A stretch of DNA of 27,178 nt from Phaeoceros laevis (Eukaryota > Anthocerotophyta > Anthocerotopsida > Notothyladales): contig JBNGIQ010006063.1 of NCBI GenBank assembly GCA_049999765.1, forward strand, positions 1-27,178, given 5' to 3'. Positions 19,824 to 27,178 of this stretch are shown in pieces. Numbering within the stretch: position 1 is the first letter of the stretch; each line of letters begins with the position of its first letter. Made by a program: the position numbers and the translations under genes. The notes under the pieces were generated by a model. That model did not search any database, was not told where the DNA came from, and saw only the letters and a program-made list of their open reading frames with translations.

Positions 19824-21281
19824 ATGAGCTCAGGAGGCGCAATGTCACAGGTGAAGGGCAAAGCTGCGGTAGCTGACTCCAGTGGCAGGTTGGTACACCA
19901 GCTGCTGGCAGTCCCCTCGCCGGAGGCCACAATTGGGTATTACCGAAATCTGGCAGCTTCAGGAATTGGGGCGGGTTTGCAAGTGCGCTATGTCGGAGGG
20001 CAGATGGGCAAAGGTGTTTTTGCTGATCGACCTTTTGCAGAGGGGGACGTTGTTTTGACGGAGCCGAAGCTTGTTGGAGCTCAGCACACTCGGAACAAGA
20101 TGGATGCCCTCAACTGTAGCTTTTGTTTCCGATACATTGGCTCACTTGAGCTGCAAATTGGGAGGCGGCTAAAGCTCATGGCAGAATGTGGAAATGTCGC
20201 GCAGGGACACCATCATGGCTCGGCGCTGCCGGGTCACAGACATTTTGAAGTTGATGAAGCGAAGGATTTTAGGGGAAGAAGACGTGTCGCCGACAAGTTG
20301 GTTGAGGCTTTGTTGAATGGAAGCCTCACTCTTCCATACAGCGATCTGTTCTCCTTGCCGCCTGTCGAAAGGTGTGGCGGTGGCTGCTCAGAGGAGTATT
20401 ATTGCAGTACACAGTGTGCAACAGCGGCATGGGAGGACCACCACTCCCTGCTCTGCACCGGTCCTTCATCCCTTTGTCCCAATAAGACAGCACTCCAACG
20501 GTTTCAGGAGCATGCCGATACAACTAACGACATTTTTCACGTTGCTGCCCAAGTGATTGCCAAGACTGTCCTCAAAGCCCGCAGGATCAGGCAGCAAAAG
20601 AAGGGCATTGCCAACGAAGCTGCGCTGTTGGAAGCTTGGGAACCATTTGCTATGGGTTATAAAGGCTTGTGGTGGGACGTTATGGCGTTACCGGAGGATG
20701 TAGATGTCGGTGGGGAAAAAGAGTTTAGGGACAGCATCAGAAGCCTTGCAGCCGAGTCCTTGGCGCATTTGCAGGAAGCTATGTCTGCATCAGAGTTCGA
20801 GTCTCTGTTCTCCCTTGATGTGTACGGGCACATTATTGGCATGTTTGAGCTAAATAATTTGGAAATTGTCGTTGCATCCCCGTTGGAAGATTACTTCATC
20901 TACGTCGATGAGCTACCTCGGTCAGATAAGGAGAAAGCTGAAAGTGTAAGCAGGCCTTTTCTGGAAGCGCTAGGAGAGGAGTATGCCGCATATTGTCAGG
21001 GGACTGGTTTTTTTTCGCTTCAAAGTTGCATGAATCACTCGTGTGTGCCTAACACAAAAGCATTCAAGAGAGATGAAGACAAAGATGGCCAGGCCGTTTT
21101 GCTGGCTACGGGGGATATTAGTAGAGGAGAAGAGATCACTATTTCTTACATTGATGACCAGATGTCGTTTGATGAGAGGCAAGCAGCTCTAGCAGATTAT
21201 GGCTTCCAATGCAAATGTCCGAAATGTTCTGAGGGACCAGAGTCCCTCCACATTTCTGAAGAGCAGAGTGATGAAGAGTAG
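19824..21281 (+). CDS. ATXR2: SET-domain protein, ATXR2 type (485 aa, single exon)
   Basis: Predicted histone-lysine methyltransferase of the SMYD-like ATXR2 group; in Arabidopsis ATXR2 acts on H3K36. The frame is open without introns. The SET N-part has GKGVFADRPFAEGD (62-75). A zinc-binding insert follows, with C98/C101, C184, C188, C194 and C198 in a CGGGCSEEYYCSTQC arrangement. Then come the conserved ETNDIF-like block (NDIFHVAAQ, 235-243) and YGHIIGMFELNN (334-345). The SAM and catalytic motifs are SCMNHSCVPN (401-410) and GEEITISYID (435-444). The post-SET cysteines are C463, C465 and C468. The match to plant ATXR2 runs nearly end to end. Two ATGs (19824, 19842) are possible starts; the first gives the family's usual length. 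It starts 265 bp after RNASEH2B and is tail to tail with D27. Confidence 0.93.
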   Translation: MSSGGAMSQVKGKAAVADSSGRLVHQLLAVPSPEATIGYYRNLAASGIGAGLQVRYVGGQMGKGVFADRPFAEGDVVLTEPKLVGAQHTRNKMDALNCSFCFRYIGSLELQIGRRLKLMAECGNVAQGHHHGSALPGHRHFEVDEAKDFRGRRRVADKLVEALLNGSLTLPYSDLFSLPPVERCGGGCSEEYYCSTQCATAAWEDHHSLLCTGPSSLCPNKTALQRFQEHADTTNDIFHVAAQVIAKTVLKARRIRQQKKGIANEAALLEAWEPFAMGYKGLWWDVMALPEDVDVGGEKEFRDSIRSLAAESLAHLQEAMSASEFESLFSLDVYGHIIGMFELNNLEIVVASPLEDYFIYVDELPRSDKEKAESVSRPFLEALGEEYAAYCQGTGFFSLQSCMNHSCVPNTKAFKRDEDKDGQAVLLATGDISRGEEITISYIDDQMSFDERQAALADYGFQCKCPKCSEGPESLHISEEQSDEE

Positions 21282-21518
21282 ATGTTCACGCTGAATTTCA
21301 TTCGTGGGAGACCGAGCTGGTGTTGTATCTGGGTGGCAATGAACACTGCACAACTATCGACCAGAAACTCAAACCAATTGAGATATATGTATAAGTAGGA
21401 AGTGCCCTGCGAGTGCACACACCAACAACAAATCGGGGAGCTGTGCTTGCATCATCCAACAGAGACTTCACCACCAAGGTCAAGATGCAGCTCCTGGTCA
21501 TTTCTAATCCTAACCTAC

Positions 21519-22283
21519 TCAAGTCAATTGCGGTGTCCTAGGGAGCTTGGGACACAAGTCGCTCTTAGGTTGCGCTATGGGGCAAAACTGTGTGTAGCAA
21601 GCCTGCTGGAGAGCTTTGTCCTCCTCCGCCGGCGGAGGTTGTTGCCCAAAGATCATCTCACAACTCATGTCCTCATAGTTGGGATTCATGGTGACTGGAA
21701 GCCCAAAGTCGTTGGTGAAGAAATCTTGGGTGGGAATTTTGCACATGTTGACACACATCCCCACGCACCCACTCACTTCCAGGTACCGGCACTTCTTGAT
21801 CTTCACCCCGCTCATCTGCTTCTCTCCGTTCACCTCCACCTCCACTCTCTCGGCCGGCCCCACGAGCCATTGGAAGAAGGGAACCGTGATGGCAGCGTTC
21901 AGCTCGCAGGAGAATTTGGTGGGAGGAAACAGCTTCTTGAATTGCTCAGGTGCTCCTGGTGGTAGAGTGGACAGGAGAACCTCCCTCACTGCCGCCTGCT
22001 GCTCCTTGGCGTTTCGGCCCTGCATCACTCCCCTTGATACTTCCACAAATCCATCATACCCGGGTTTGTCCGCGGTCTTGCCAGTCAGCTTCTCCATTTT
22101 GCGCTGGAAGAGTGCCATGAAAGCTTTGTCGAAGAGCGAGTCCTTGTACTTGGTCTTCTGCCCAAAGGGAGCCGGCTCCCCGAGGGGCTCTGCCACTCCA
22201 CATCTCACTCGCAGGGATGAATGCCGAGGTAGTGGTTGATGGAACGGGCGGACTGTCAGGCACCCGCTGTGGAGGCTCATCAT
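21519..22283 (-). CDS. D27: DWARF27-family protein, probable beta-carotene isomerase (254 aa, single exon)
   Basis: D27 proteins are plastid iron-containing isomerases; the founding member converts all-trans to 9-cis beta-carotene, the first step to strigolactones. D27-like paralogues may act on other isomers. Residues 1 to about 28 are rich in Ser/Arg/Pro with no acidic residues and end RVRC, a plausible chloroplast transit peptide. YKDSLFDKAFMALFQRKM (46-63) and YDGFVEVS (76-83) open the mature part. The DUF4033 core contains ECR-like KKCRYLEVSGC (163-173), CVGMCVNMCKIPTQDFF (173-189) and FGLPVTMNPNYEDMSCEMIFG (193-213), with CYTQFCP (229-235) near the end. Either of two adjacent ATGs (22283, 22280) could start it. 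Which D27 subgroup it belongs to cannot be decided here. It diverges from the metal transporter gene 672 bp away. Confidence 0.9.
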   Translation of the reverse strand: MMSLHSGCLTVRPFHQPLPRHSSLRVRCGVAEPLGEPAPFGQKTKYKDSLFDKAFMALFQRKMEKLTGKTADKPGYDGFVEVSRGVMQGRNAKEQQAAVREVLLSTLPPGAPEQFKKLFPPTKFSCELNAAITVPFFQWLVGPAERVEVEVNGEKQMSGVKIKKCRYLEVSGCVGMCVNMCKIPTQDFFTNDFGLPVTMNPNYEDMSCEMIFGQQPPPAEEDKALQQACYTQFCPIAQPKSDLCPKLPRTPQLT

Positions 22284-22462
22284 TCCCCGTCTGAGCCCTC
22301 GAGCTCGCTGCCACTCTAAAGCTCTCCAGCACCAATCCGTGACAGACAGAGAATGCTACATTTGTTCCTTGGGGACGAGTCGCATAACCAATCTCTGAAG
22401 GTATGAGCCACTGGCTTGGACACAAAATTCCAAACGTAGACTCGAGGGAGGATCGACGGTAT

Positions 22463-22529
22463 GCCAGCCTCCAGTCCAGTGAGAGGCATAAAAGTGCCGG
22501 CCTCCTTGTCCAGTGAGAGGCATGAAAGT
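22463..22529. repeat. 33/34-bp tandem duplication upstream of D27
   Basis: The unit at 22463-22495 is repeated at 22496-22529. Both contain GTCCAGTGAGAGGCAT followed by RAAAGT, with one inserted base and a few substitutions. It lies about 180-250 bp upstream of the D27 start codon, within its likely promoter or 5' UTR. Confidence 0.8.
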
Positions 22530-22681
22530 GCGACACACCAGGGATCAATGAGGGTGAAGAGGGCGAGGTAGAGCAAACAGCGCGCGTCCGCCACAAGCTG
22601 CTCCACTGGTGGGTGTGGAGGCCAGGCAGCCAGCAGGAATCAGGATAACGAAATAATTTACAACATTTCTGCATCAAGTTA

Positions 22682-22711
22682 GGGGGGTTTCACACATGTG
22701 TGAACCCCCCC
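22682..22711. repeat. 30-bp near-perfect palindrome
   Basis: The left half, GGGGGGTTTCACACA, and the right half, TGTGTGAACCCCCCC, are reverse complements with one mismatch and no loop. The symmetry centre is ACATGT. It may be two abutting transposon ends left by deletion, or a chance structure. It lies about 245 bp upstream of the metal transporter start codon. Confidence 0.8.
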
Positions 22712-22955
22712 CGTAGACCGTCACAAACAACCGCCGCTGATCGTGAGGCACGACTGCTCTACCACGTGGCGAGGAAACAGTGTGCCATGTCAAGACGACT
22801 GGCAGTGCCACTAGACTTGCCGGTTCTCAGCTTGCAAAGCCAATGGCCAGGGCAACCGATTGATGGAATCCAACCCCGCGGTGCGAAATGGAATTCAGTG
22901 TGCGCGTCGGTCACCTTGATCCATCAAAGCAGAGAGGTCCTAGAAGCTGGTTGGT

Positions 22956-24868
22956 ATGGATCCAAGGCTGGATCTGGAGGCACCACTCCTGGGTACTCTC
23001 GTAGACGAAGGTGAGGGTGGGTTGTCGGAGGATACCCAGAATGAGTCACCAGGCCTTCCGGTATCTGAAGGTGAATGGAGGTTGGATTTGGAGGTGGCAG
23101 GCAACAGTACTAGTGCTGTCAAATTGGGGTCTGGCCAGGGCGATGACTGGACATTCCAATTGGGAAACATTGTCAACAAAGAAGTTTTTGCAGATCAACA
23201 AGGTTCCAGCCCTGGTAGGCACCCACAGCACCGCTCTTGCACCTGCACGGGTTGTTTCCAAGCATATCGGGTCTGACACCAACGCCGAAATGCAGGGGCA
23301 AGGGACTATTACAAGAGGCAGAGGGATGCGATTGCTGGGTTTGAGGAAGTGGATACCATAGATGCTTCAGCCGAGGACCCAGTGGAGGATGTGAAAAAAA
23401 AAAATCGAGAATCGTTTGCCATCACTTTGTCCAATATGTGCAATGTGTTTCTGCTCATGGTCAAGGTGAGTGAATATGGAGGACATTTGCTCGTCTCGTT
23501 CGCTGCCTTTGGGAATGTGAAGCTGGTAAGGTTCGGTTCTTGACCTTGTTTGGTGGCTGCAGGTGTTTGCTGCAGTGGAGAGCCGTTCTCTGGCAATTGT
23601 GGCCTCCACTTTGGACTCTCTGCTTGATCTCTTGGCTGGCTTGGTCCTGTGGCTTACAAGGATTGCAATGCGGGATAAGGATCCATACAAGTATCCCATT
23701 GGCAAGCTCCGTGTCCAGCCAGTTGGAATCATTGTTTTTGCCTGCATCATGGCCACCCTAGGTGAGCCTTGGTCCCACACTGGCTGGTATGCCTTTGTTG
23801 ATTGCCTGGGTAGTGCCTCCGACCTTTCCTGACAAACTGTTCGCAAATTGCTAGGGCTACAGGTGCTTTTGACAGGAGTGGAGCAGTTGTTGGAGCAGGA
23901 TGCTGCAGCGGCCCACATGGGTCACTTGGAGAGGTTGTACGTGACAGTGGTGATGGGCACAGCTATCGTCATGAAGCTGGCTCTGTTCCTCTACTGTCGA
24001 ACATTTGACAACGAGATTGTCCGGGCATATGCCCAGGTGCTCTCACCTGTTCCAATGTTTCCTTGGTTTTGTGCGGGTATAGGATGCCCCTTTCCACATG
24101 AGAGCATCGGCTGCTGCAAGTGTATGAGAACATCCAATGGTCATGACACTCATCGTTTCGGTGCTGCAGGATCATTACTTTGACATAGTCACAAACCTTG
24201 TGGGCCTGACTGCAGCTCTTATCGCCAGTAGGTTCTTGTGGTGGCTTGATCCTGTTGGCGCCATCATCTTGGCCATGTACACCATCACTGTTTGGTCCAA
24301 GACTGTGTTAGAGAATGCAGGTTTGAAGCACTTACATGGACTCACTCAGATTGTCCTGCCTGCGCTATTCAGTTACCAACGAGGTTCAGACTCTAGTAGG
24401 CACCTTCTGACAACAAGGTTTGCGTTGGCAGTGTCTCTGGTCGGAAAGTCGGCATCTCCAGAACTTCTGCAGAAAGTAACCTACATGGCTTACAAGCACG
24501 ACCCACACATCATGAAACTCAGGACAGTCCGGGCCTACACAGTGGGAACGTTCCTCTTTGTTGAGGTCTGTCCAATTGCATTGCGACGGGCCTGCTGCTC
24601 TCATGCTGCCGAATCTCAACTTTTGTTTTTAATCTGGATTGTGTGCACCCAGGTGGACTTGGAACTTGCCGACACCTTGCCTCTCAGGGATGCTCGGCAA
24701 ATAGCGCAGTCCCTTCAGGAGAAACTTGAAACCCTACCAGAGGTGGAACGGGCGTTTGTTCACCCCTATGCTTCCTTCCACCGCCTAGATCCTGTCAAGG
24801 CAGAACCTGCCGCTTTGCACAGGACGGCCCCTGTAAAGCAGAATCCGGGGCACATGGATTGCCTATGA
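22956..24868 (+). CDS. MTP: Mn-type cation diffusion facilitator, metal tolerance protein (seven exons, 436 aa)
   Basis: The exons are 22956-23214, 23296-23465, 23563-23761, 23855-24036, 24170-24320, 24432-24565 and 24653-24868. All phases agree and sum to 437 codons. The first donor could instead follow 23202 (same phase). The protein resembles the MTP8-11 group, which exports Mn2+ from the cytosol into Golgi, prevacuolar or vacuolar compartments by proton antiport. The acidic N-terminal tail contains DYYKRQR, like the group's D-Y-Y-x-x-Q block. The group's two metal-site motifs are present: D161-SLL-D165 in [10 protein letters not shown] and D271-HYF-D275 in [34 protein letters not shown] and [17 protein letters not shown] follow the group order. 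The C-terminal cytosolic domain has [18 protein letters not shown] and ERAFVH. It ends with a Lys/His-containing tail. Confidence 0.92.
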
Positions 24869-25276
24869 ACTTGATAACAATAACCCATATTGGAAGGGGC
24901 GTTGACAATGGCCTAAAGCATGTTATTAGTATGGCTCTCTTCGAATACGTTCTCGCCTTAAACTAATGAGTAAGGAAAACAAAGCGCTGGGTCGAAGCCT
25001 GGTGCTGCGCCTCAAGTGCGTATGAATTTATAAATGGAGACAGGCTGGCCAGGGGTTGACGCTGTTTACTTTGCAGAACTCCTCTGTGCGGGCCTCCTCA
25101 CAAGTAAACCCAAAATGGATAATCTAGACTAGTACTAGGGCGGGGCGCCATTTTCGCCTCTGACGCAGCGAATATAGGTTACTTGACTGGATTCGTGGAA
25201 CGACTTCACGCGTGTGAAACGTTCGTTTGCCTACCGATGTGGGAATTTGGGAACCAGCGTATCCCTACCTCCCTAC
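24869..25276. other. Downstream region of the metal transporter gene
   Basis: This holds the 3' UTR of the metal transporter gene and its junction with mobile DNA. No gene is seen. The last 16 bases before the hAT-like end are the 8-mer TCCCTACC twice in tandem (25262-25269, 25270-25277, overlapping the element start by one base). Confidence 0.45.
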
Positions 25277-25326
25277 CAAGGTGGGAATTTGACCGGTTTG
25301 AAAAAACGTGTAATCCGGTCGGTGAC
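25277..25326 (+). mobile_element. Left end of a second hAT-like element
   Basis: CAAGGTGGGAATTTGACC at 25277 matches the left end at 8553 with one change. The homology goes on through GTTT(G)AAAAAACG and, after a 25-bp gap relative to the other copy, TAATCCGGTCGGTGAC (25311-25326). The copy points right, so its other end would lie beyond the window. It is cut almost at once by the minus-strand LTR. The predicted target site is CTCCCTAC (25269-25276). Confidence 0.6.
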
Positions 25327-25976
25327 AGTCAACAGGACAGTGGCGTGGCTGCGTTACAAGATGCTTGGTGACACGCACCAGTCAACAGGACAGCAGGTAA
25401 TTGAGGCCCGACAGGCGCGAGTCACAGAAGGCAAAACCTCCGGCTAGGCACAACCAGGTGCAAGGGGCCCAAACAGTCCTGATCTCGGACAGACCTAGTG
25501 CAAAAGGGCCAAGCCCGGATTGCCTCATGTATGCCGTTCAACAAGACCTGCACCCGCGCTTACAGTTCTGGCCAGACCTTGGCTGAATTAGTTACCAGCT
25601 TACCGTACAATGCAAATAGCTAAGCAGGCTTAGCGAGGGAAGCACGAAAGCAAAAACACAAGTACCGAACACTCACAAGTTAAGTAGGACATAGACACCG
25701 AGATTGGTGGGGCAACACGGCCCTCTTTTTCTGCCTAAGCAGCTCGTTAATGAGCCCGCCGGAACTTCACGGACGGAACTGGGATACAACTAGCCCGAGG
25801 GGCTCTTTATAGTACGGCTTGGCGTAGGATGCAAGCCAACACCGTATCGCATACTTGGGATTTTATAACTGGTAGTGAACAGATAGTCCGCCCACGCTGT
25901 TTTTCCGTCACTACTTTCTCACACTTAATTTTTGTTTTTCACTTCTTTTAACGACTCTCGAAATCTACCTCTGACA
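25327..25976 (-). mobile_element. LTR of a minus-strand retrotransposon
   Basis: Read on the minus strand it starts TGTCAGAGGTAG at 25976 and is homologous through most of its length to the LTR-like sequence at 9286. A TATAAAG box lies at 25811-25805. Just outside the start, at 25977-26000, the minus strand reads GAGTGCCGAGGGTGCCAAA, a plausible polypurine-like tract, and degraded polyprotein lies further out. This is therefore the 3' LTR. The downstream border is uncertain, because a 15-bp direct repeat (CAGTCAACAGGACAG at 25326-25340 and 25379-25393, plus strand) blurs it. Its overall divergence from the 9286 copy shows the two are not a recent pair. Confidence 0.66.
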
Positions 25977-26173
25977 TTTGGCACCCTCGGCACTCGAGGG
26001 ACCTGACCCCGCCTATCCCTCCAACTCTAAAGGAAGGGTCTTACTACACTTGTCTTTTCATCCAGTACTCTGGACAGCTATACATGGAGAAATAAGCGAA
26101 TGTACCTTCTTACCTAGAGAGGCCTGATAACCACTACCAGCTACCTCTATGCACCATCACCCAAAACTATCAT

Positions 26174-26740
26174 CTACCCTATTCCGGCAGCTGCGGGTTG
26201 TGACTTAAAAATAGTTCCAAAATAAAGCCTCCATCCCGTTTTAGCGCTAGCTCTTGACGGGCTTGTTCCCAATTGGATCGCAAAGGAGCCTTGTGATGAG
26301 TCACCTCTAGTAGAACCTTGCGGGTCAGCTGTCTTTACGGGTCCCGGCGCTATACCTGCCAGTTTGTCGGCTAAAGAATTCAAGTGCCTGGGAATCTTAA
26401 CACTTTCAGTTCCTTTGAACTGCTGCAATAGGCCCATGGCCTGCTCACATAAAGGCTTGAGGTGCAGGGCTCGAATACCGAACCAGCCCTGCAGCTGCTT
26501 AATTATTAGTTTACTATTACCTCGTACTCCATTGTTACAGTACTCCACGCCTTGTTTTATGGCTTCCTTTGGCCCGGCCATTATTGCTTCATACTCAGCT
26601 TCATTACAAGTGGCAGGGCCGATACAAGTATCTGCCTGTACCAGCACTGTTTCAGCGGGATCTTTTAACACATAGCCCATAGCTGCATTAGTTCCTTTCT
26701 TCATGGAATCGTCATCAAGCCATAATTCATAAACATCCTC
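26174..26740 (-). pseudogene. Decayed retrotransposon RNase H domain
   Basis: Read from 26740 on the minus strand, the frame shows YELWLDDDS, then GYVLKDP, TCNEAEYEAIMAG, RGNSKLIIKQLQGWF, LKPLCEQAMGLLQQF, VKIPRHLNSLADKLAG. This is the order of an archaeal/Bacillus-like RNase HI domain found as an extra domain in some plant retrotransposons. The first Asp, the Glu of NEAEY and the last Asp of SLADKLAG are kept. The expected Asp of the GDSKL block is Asn. A TGA (26743-26741) and a TAG (26803-26801) interrupt the same frame just upstream, where the translation otherwise looks like polyprotein linker. The element is therefore probably dead. The LTR lies about 200 bp downstream with no integrase between. 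Confidence 0.75.
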
Positions 26741-26846
26741 TCAACCGACTAAAGCTGATTCTTCTTCGGCTATCTCTGGGGCACCGTCCTTTTTAATTGA
26801 CTACACACTGGGGCCAGATAGACCATCATCTGCCGTGGCCATCAAG

Positions 26847-27170
26847 TTACAACCCTTTTTGGCAATTTTTTTTGCTGCTAGTGGTGTCATTTAGTACTGG
26901 TACCACAGCATCTTCTTTATCAGCATCTTGCTGCCGCCAGGGTAATTGTTTTGGTGCTTCCTCGAGGACATAGCCGCACAGCCCAGCTTCCATACGTTGA
27001 AAGGTCACGGTCTTGAGTTGGTCTTTCTCACACACTCTAATCTCATCAGATACAGATTGTACATACTTGGCCAAGCCCTCGAGCCCGCTGCATTTCTGCA
27101 CTCGAGGCTTTGCATCCTCAACAGGGTCTCTGAAGTCCCGGGAACAGTCTCCTGTACCCGTTTGGTGCAA
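26847..27170 (-). pseudogene. Unidentified open frame upstream of the RNase H domain
   Basis: A 107-aa minus frame in a different register from the RNase H frame. It contains no motif I recognise (no reverse transcriptase, protease or integrase signature). Its position suggests it is decayed polyprotein of the same retrotransposon, with a frameshift relative to RNase H, but it could be spurious. The window ends 8 bases beyond it. Confidence 0.3.
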
Positions 27171-27178
27171 AAAAACTG

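Larger units (their letters stand above)
22284..22955. other. Divergent intergenic region between D27 and the metal transporter
   Basis: This is the shared upstream region of two divergent genes. It contains a 33/34-bp tandem duplication (22463-22529) and a near-perfect palindrome (22682-22711). Open frames on the minus strand here (for example 22606-22316) only reflect the duplication. No separate gene is supported. Confidence 0.55.

Noticed and set aside
21402-21965. A 187-aa plus-strand frame
   Set aside because: It is the antisense of the D27 coding sequence, whose minus-strand translation has the full DUF4033 signature.
22054-22677. A 207-aa minus frame overlapping the D27 start
   Set aside because: It overlaps D27 in another register and its repeats come from the 33/34-bp tandem duplication; no domain is seen.

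Overview
The window looks like nuclear DNA of a green plant or streptophyte alga. Eight protein-coding genes were found. Five have GT..AG introns, which I placed by matching reading frames and conserved motifs. Several proteins belong to plant-typical families: an ATXR2-type SET protein, a DWARF27-family protein, a plant-type TauE/SafE protein, a Mn-type metal tolerance protein and an F-box/kelch protein. The many short introns (about 80 to 300 bases, a few longer), close gene spacing and moderate GC suggest a non-seed streptophyte (bryophyte, lycophyte or charophyte alga). That placement is inference, and I cannot name a species.

Layout from left to right. 1-1420 holds no convincing gene. 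1421-2374 (+) encodes a conserved acidic/serine-rich protein of unknown function in two exons. 3788-5263 (+) is an intronless F-box/kelch gene. It converges on a four-exon TauE/SafE-family membrane transporter gene (7997-5751, -), and a perfect 13-bp hairpin lies between the two. 8553-10524 is a non-autonomous hAT-like DNA transposon with inverted ends and a near-perfect 8-bp target duplication; an LTR-like sequence is nested inside it. 10525-14103 is gene-poor and rich in small inverted and tandem repeats.

14104-24868 is the gene-dense core. A 15-exon RNA 5-methyluridine methyltransferase gene (-) stands head to head with a 10-exon RNASEH2B gene (+). The 227-bp shared upstream region holds an exact E2F site. 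ATXR2 (+) follows, tail to tail with D27 (-). D27 diverges from a seven-exon Mn-CDF metal transporter gene (+). ATXR2 and D27 each fit in one uninterrupted reading frame although their neighbours are split many times.

25277-27178 is mobile DNA: the left end of a second hAT-like copy, an LTR in reverse orientation, and a decayed minus-strand polyprotein containing an RNase H domain. The element runs out of the window.

The genes do not form one pathway. RNASEH2B and perhaps the adjacent methyltransferase have a replication-linked promoter signature. D27 (strigolactone precursor), the metal transporter, TauE and ATXR2 are separate housekeeping, metabolic and chromatin genes. I did not find a clearly new multi-gene system. 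The best leads are the E2F-bearing bidirectional promoter, the histidine-rich loop in TauE, the intronless ATXR2/D27 pair, and the nested hAT/LTR elements with an RNase H domain beside the LTR.
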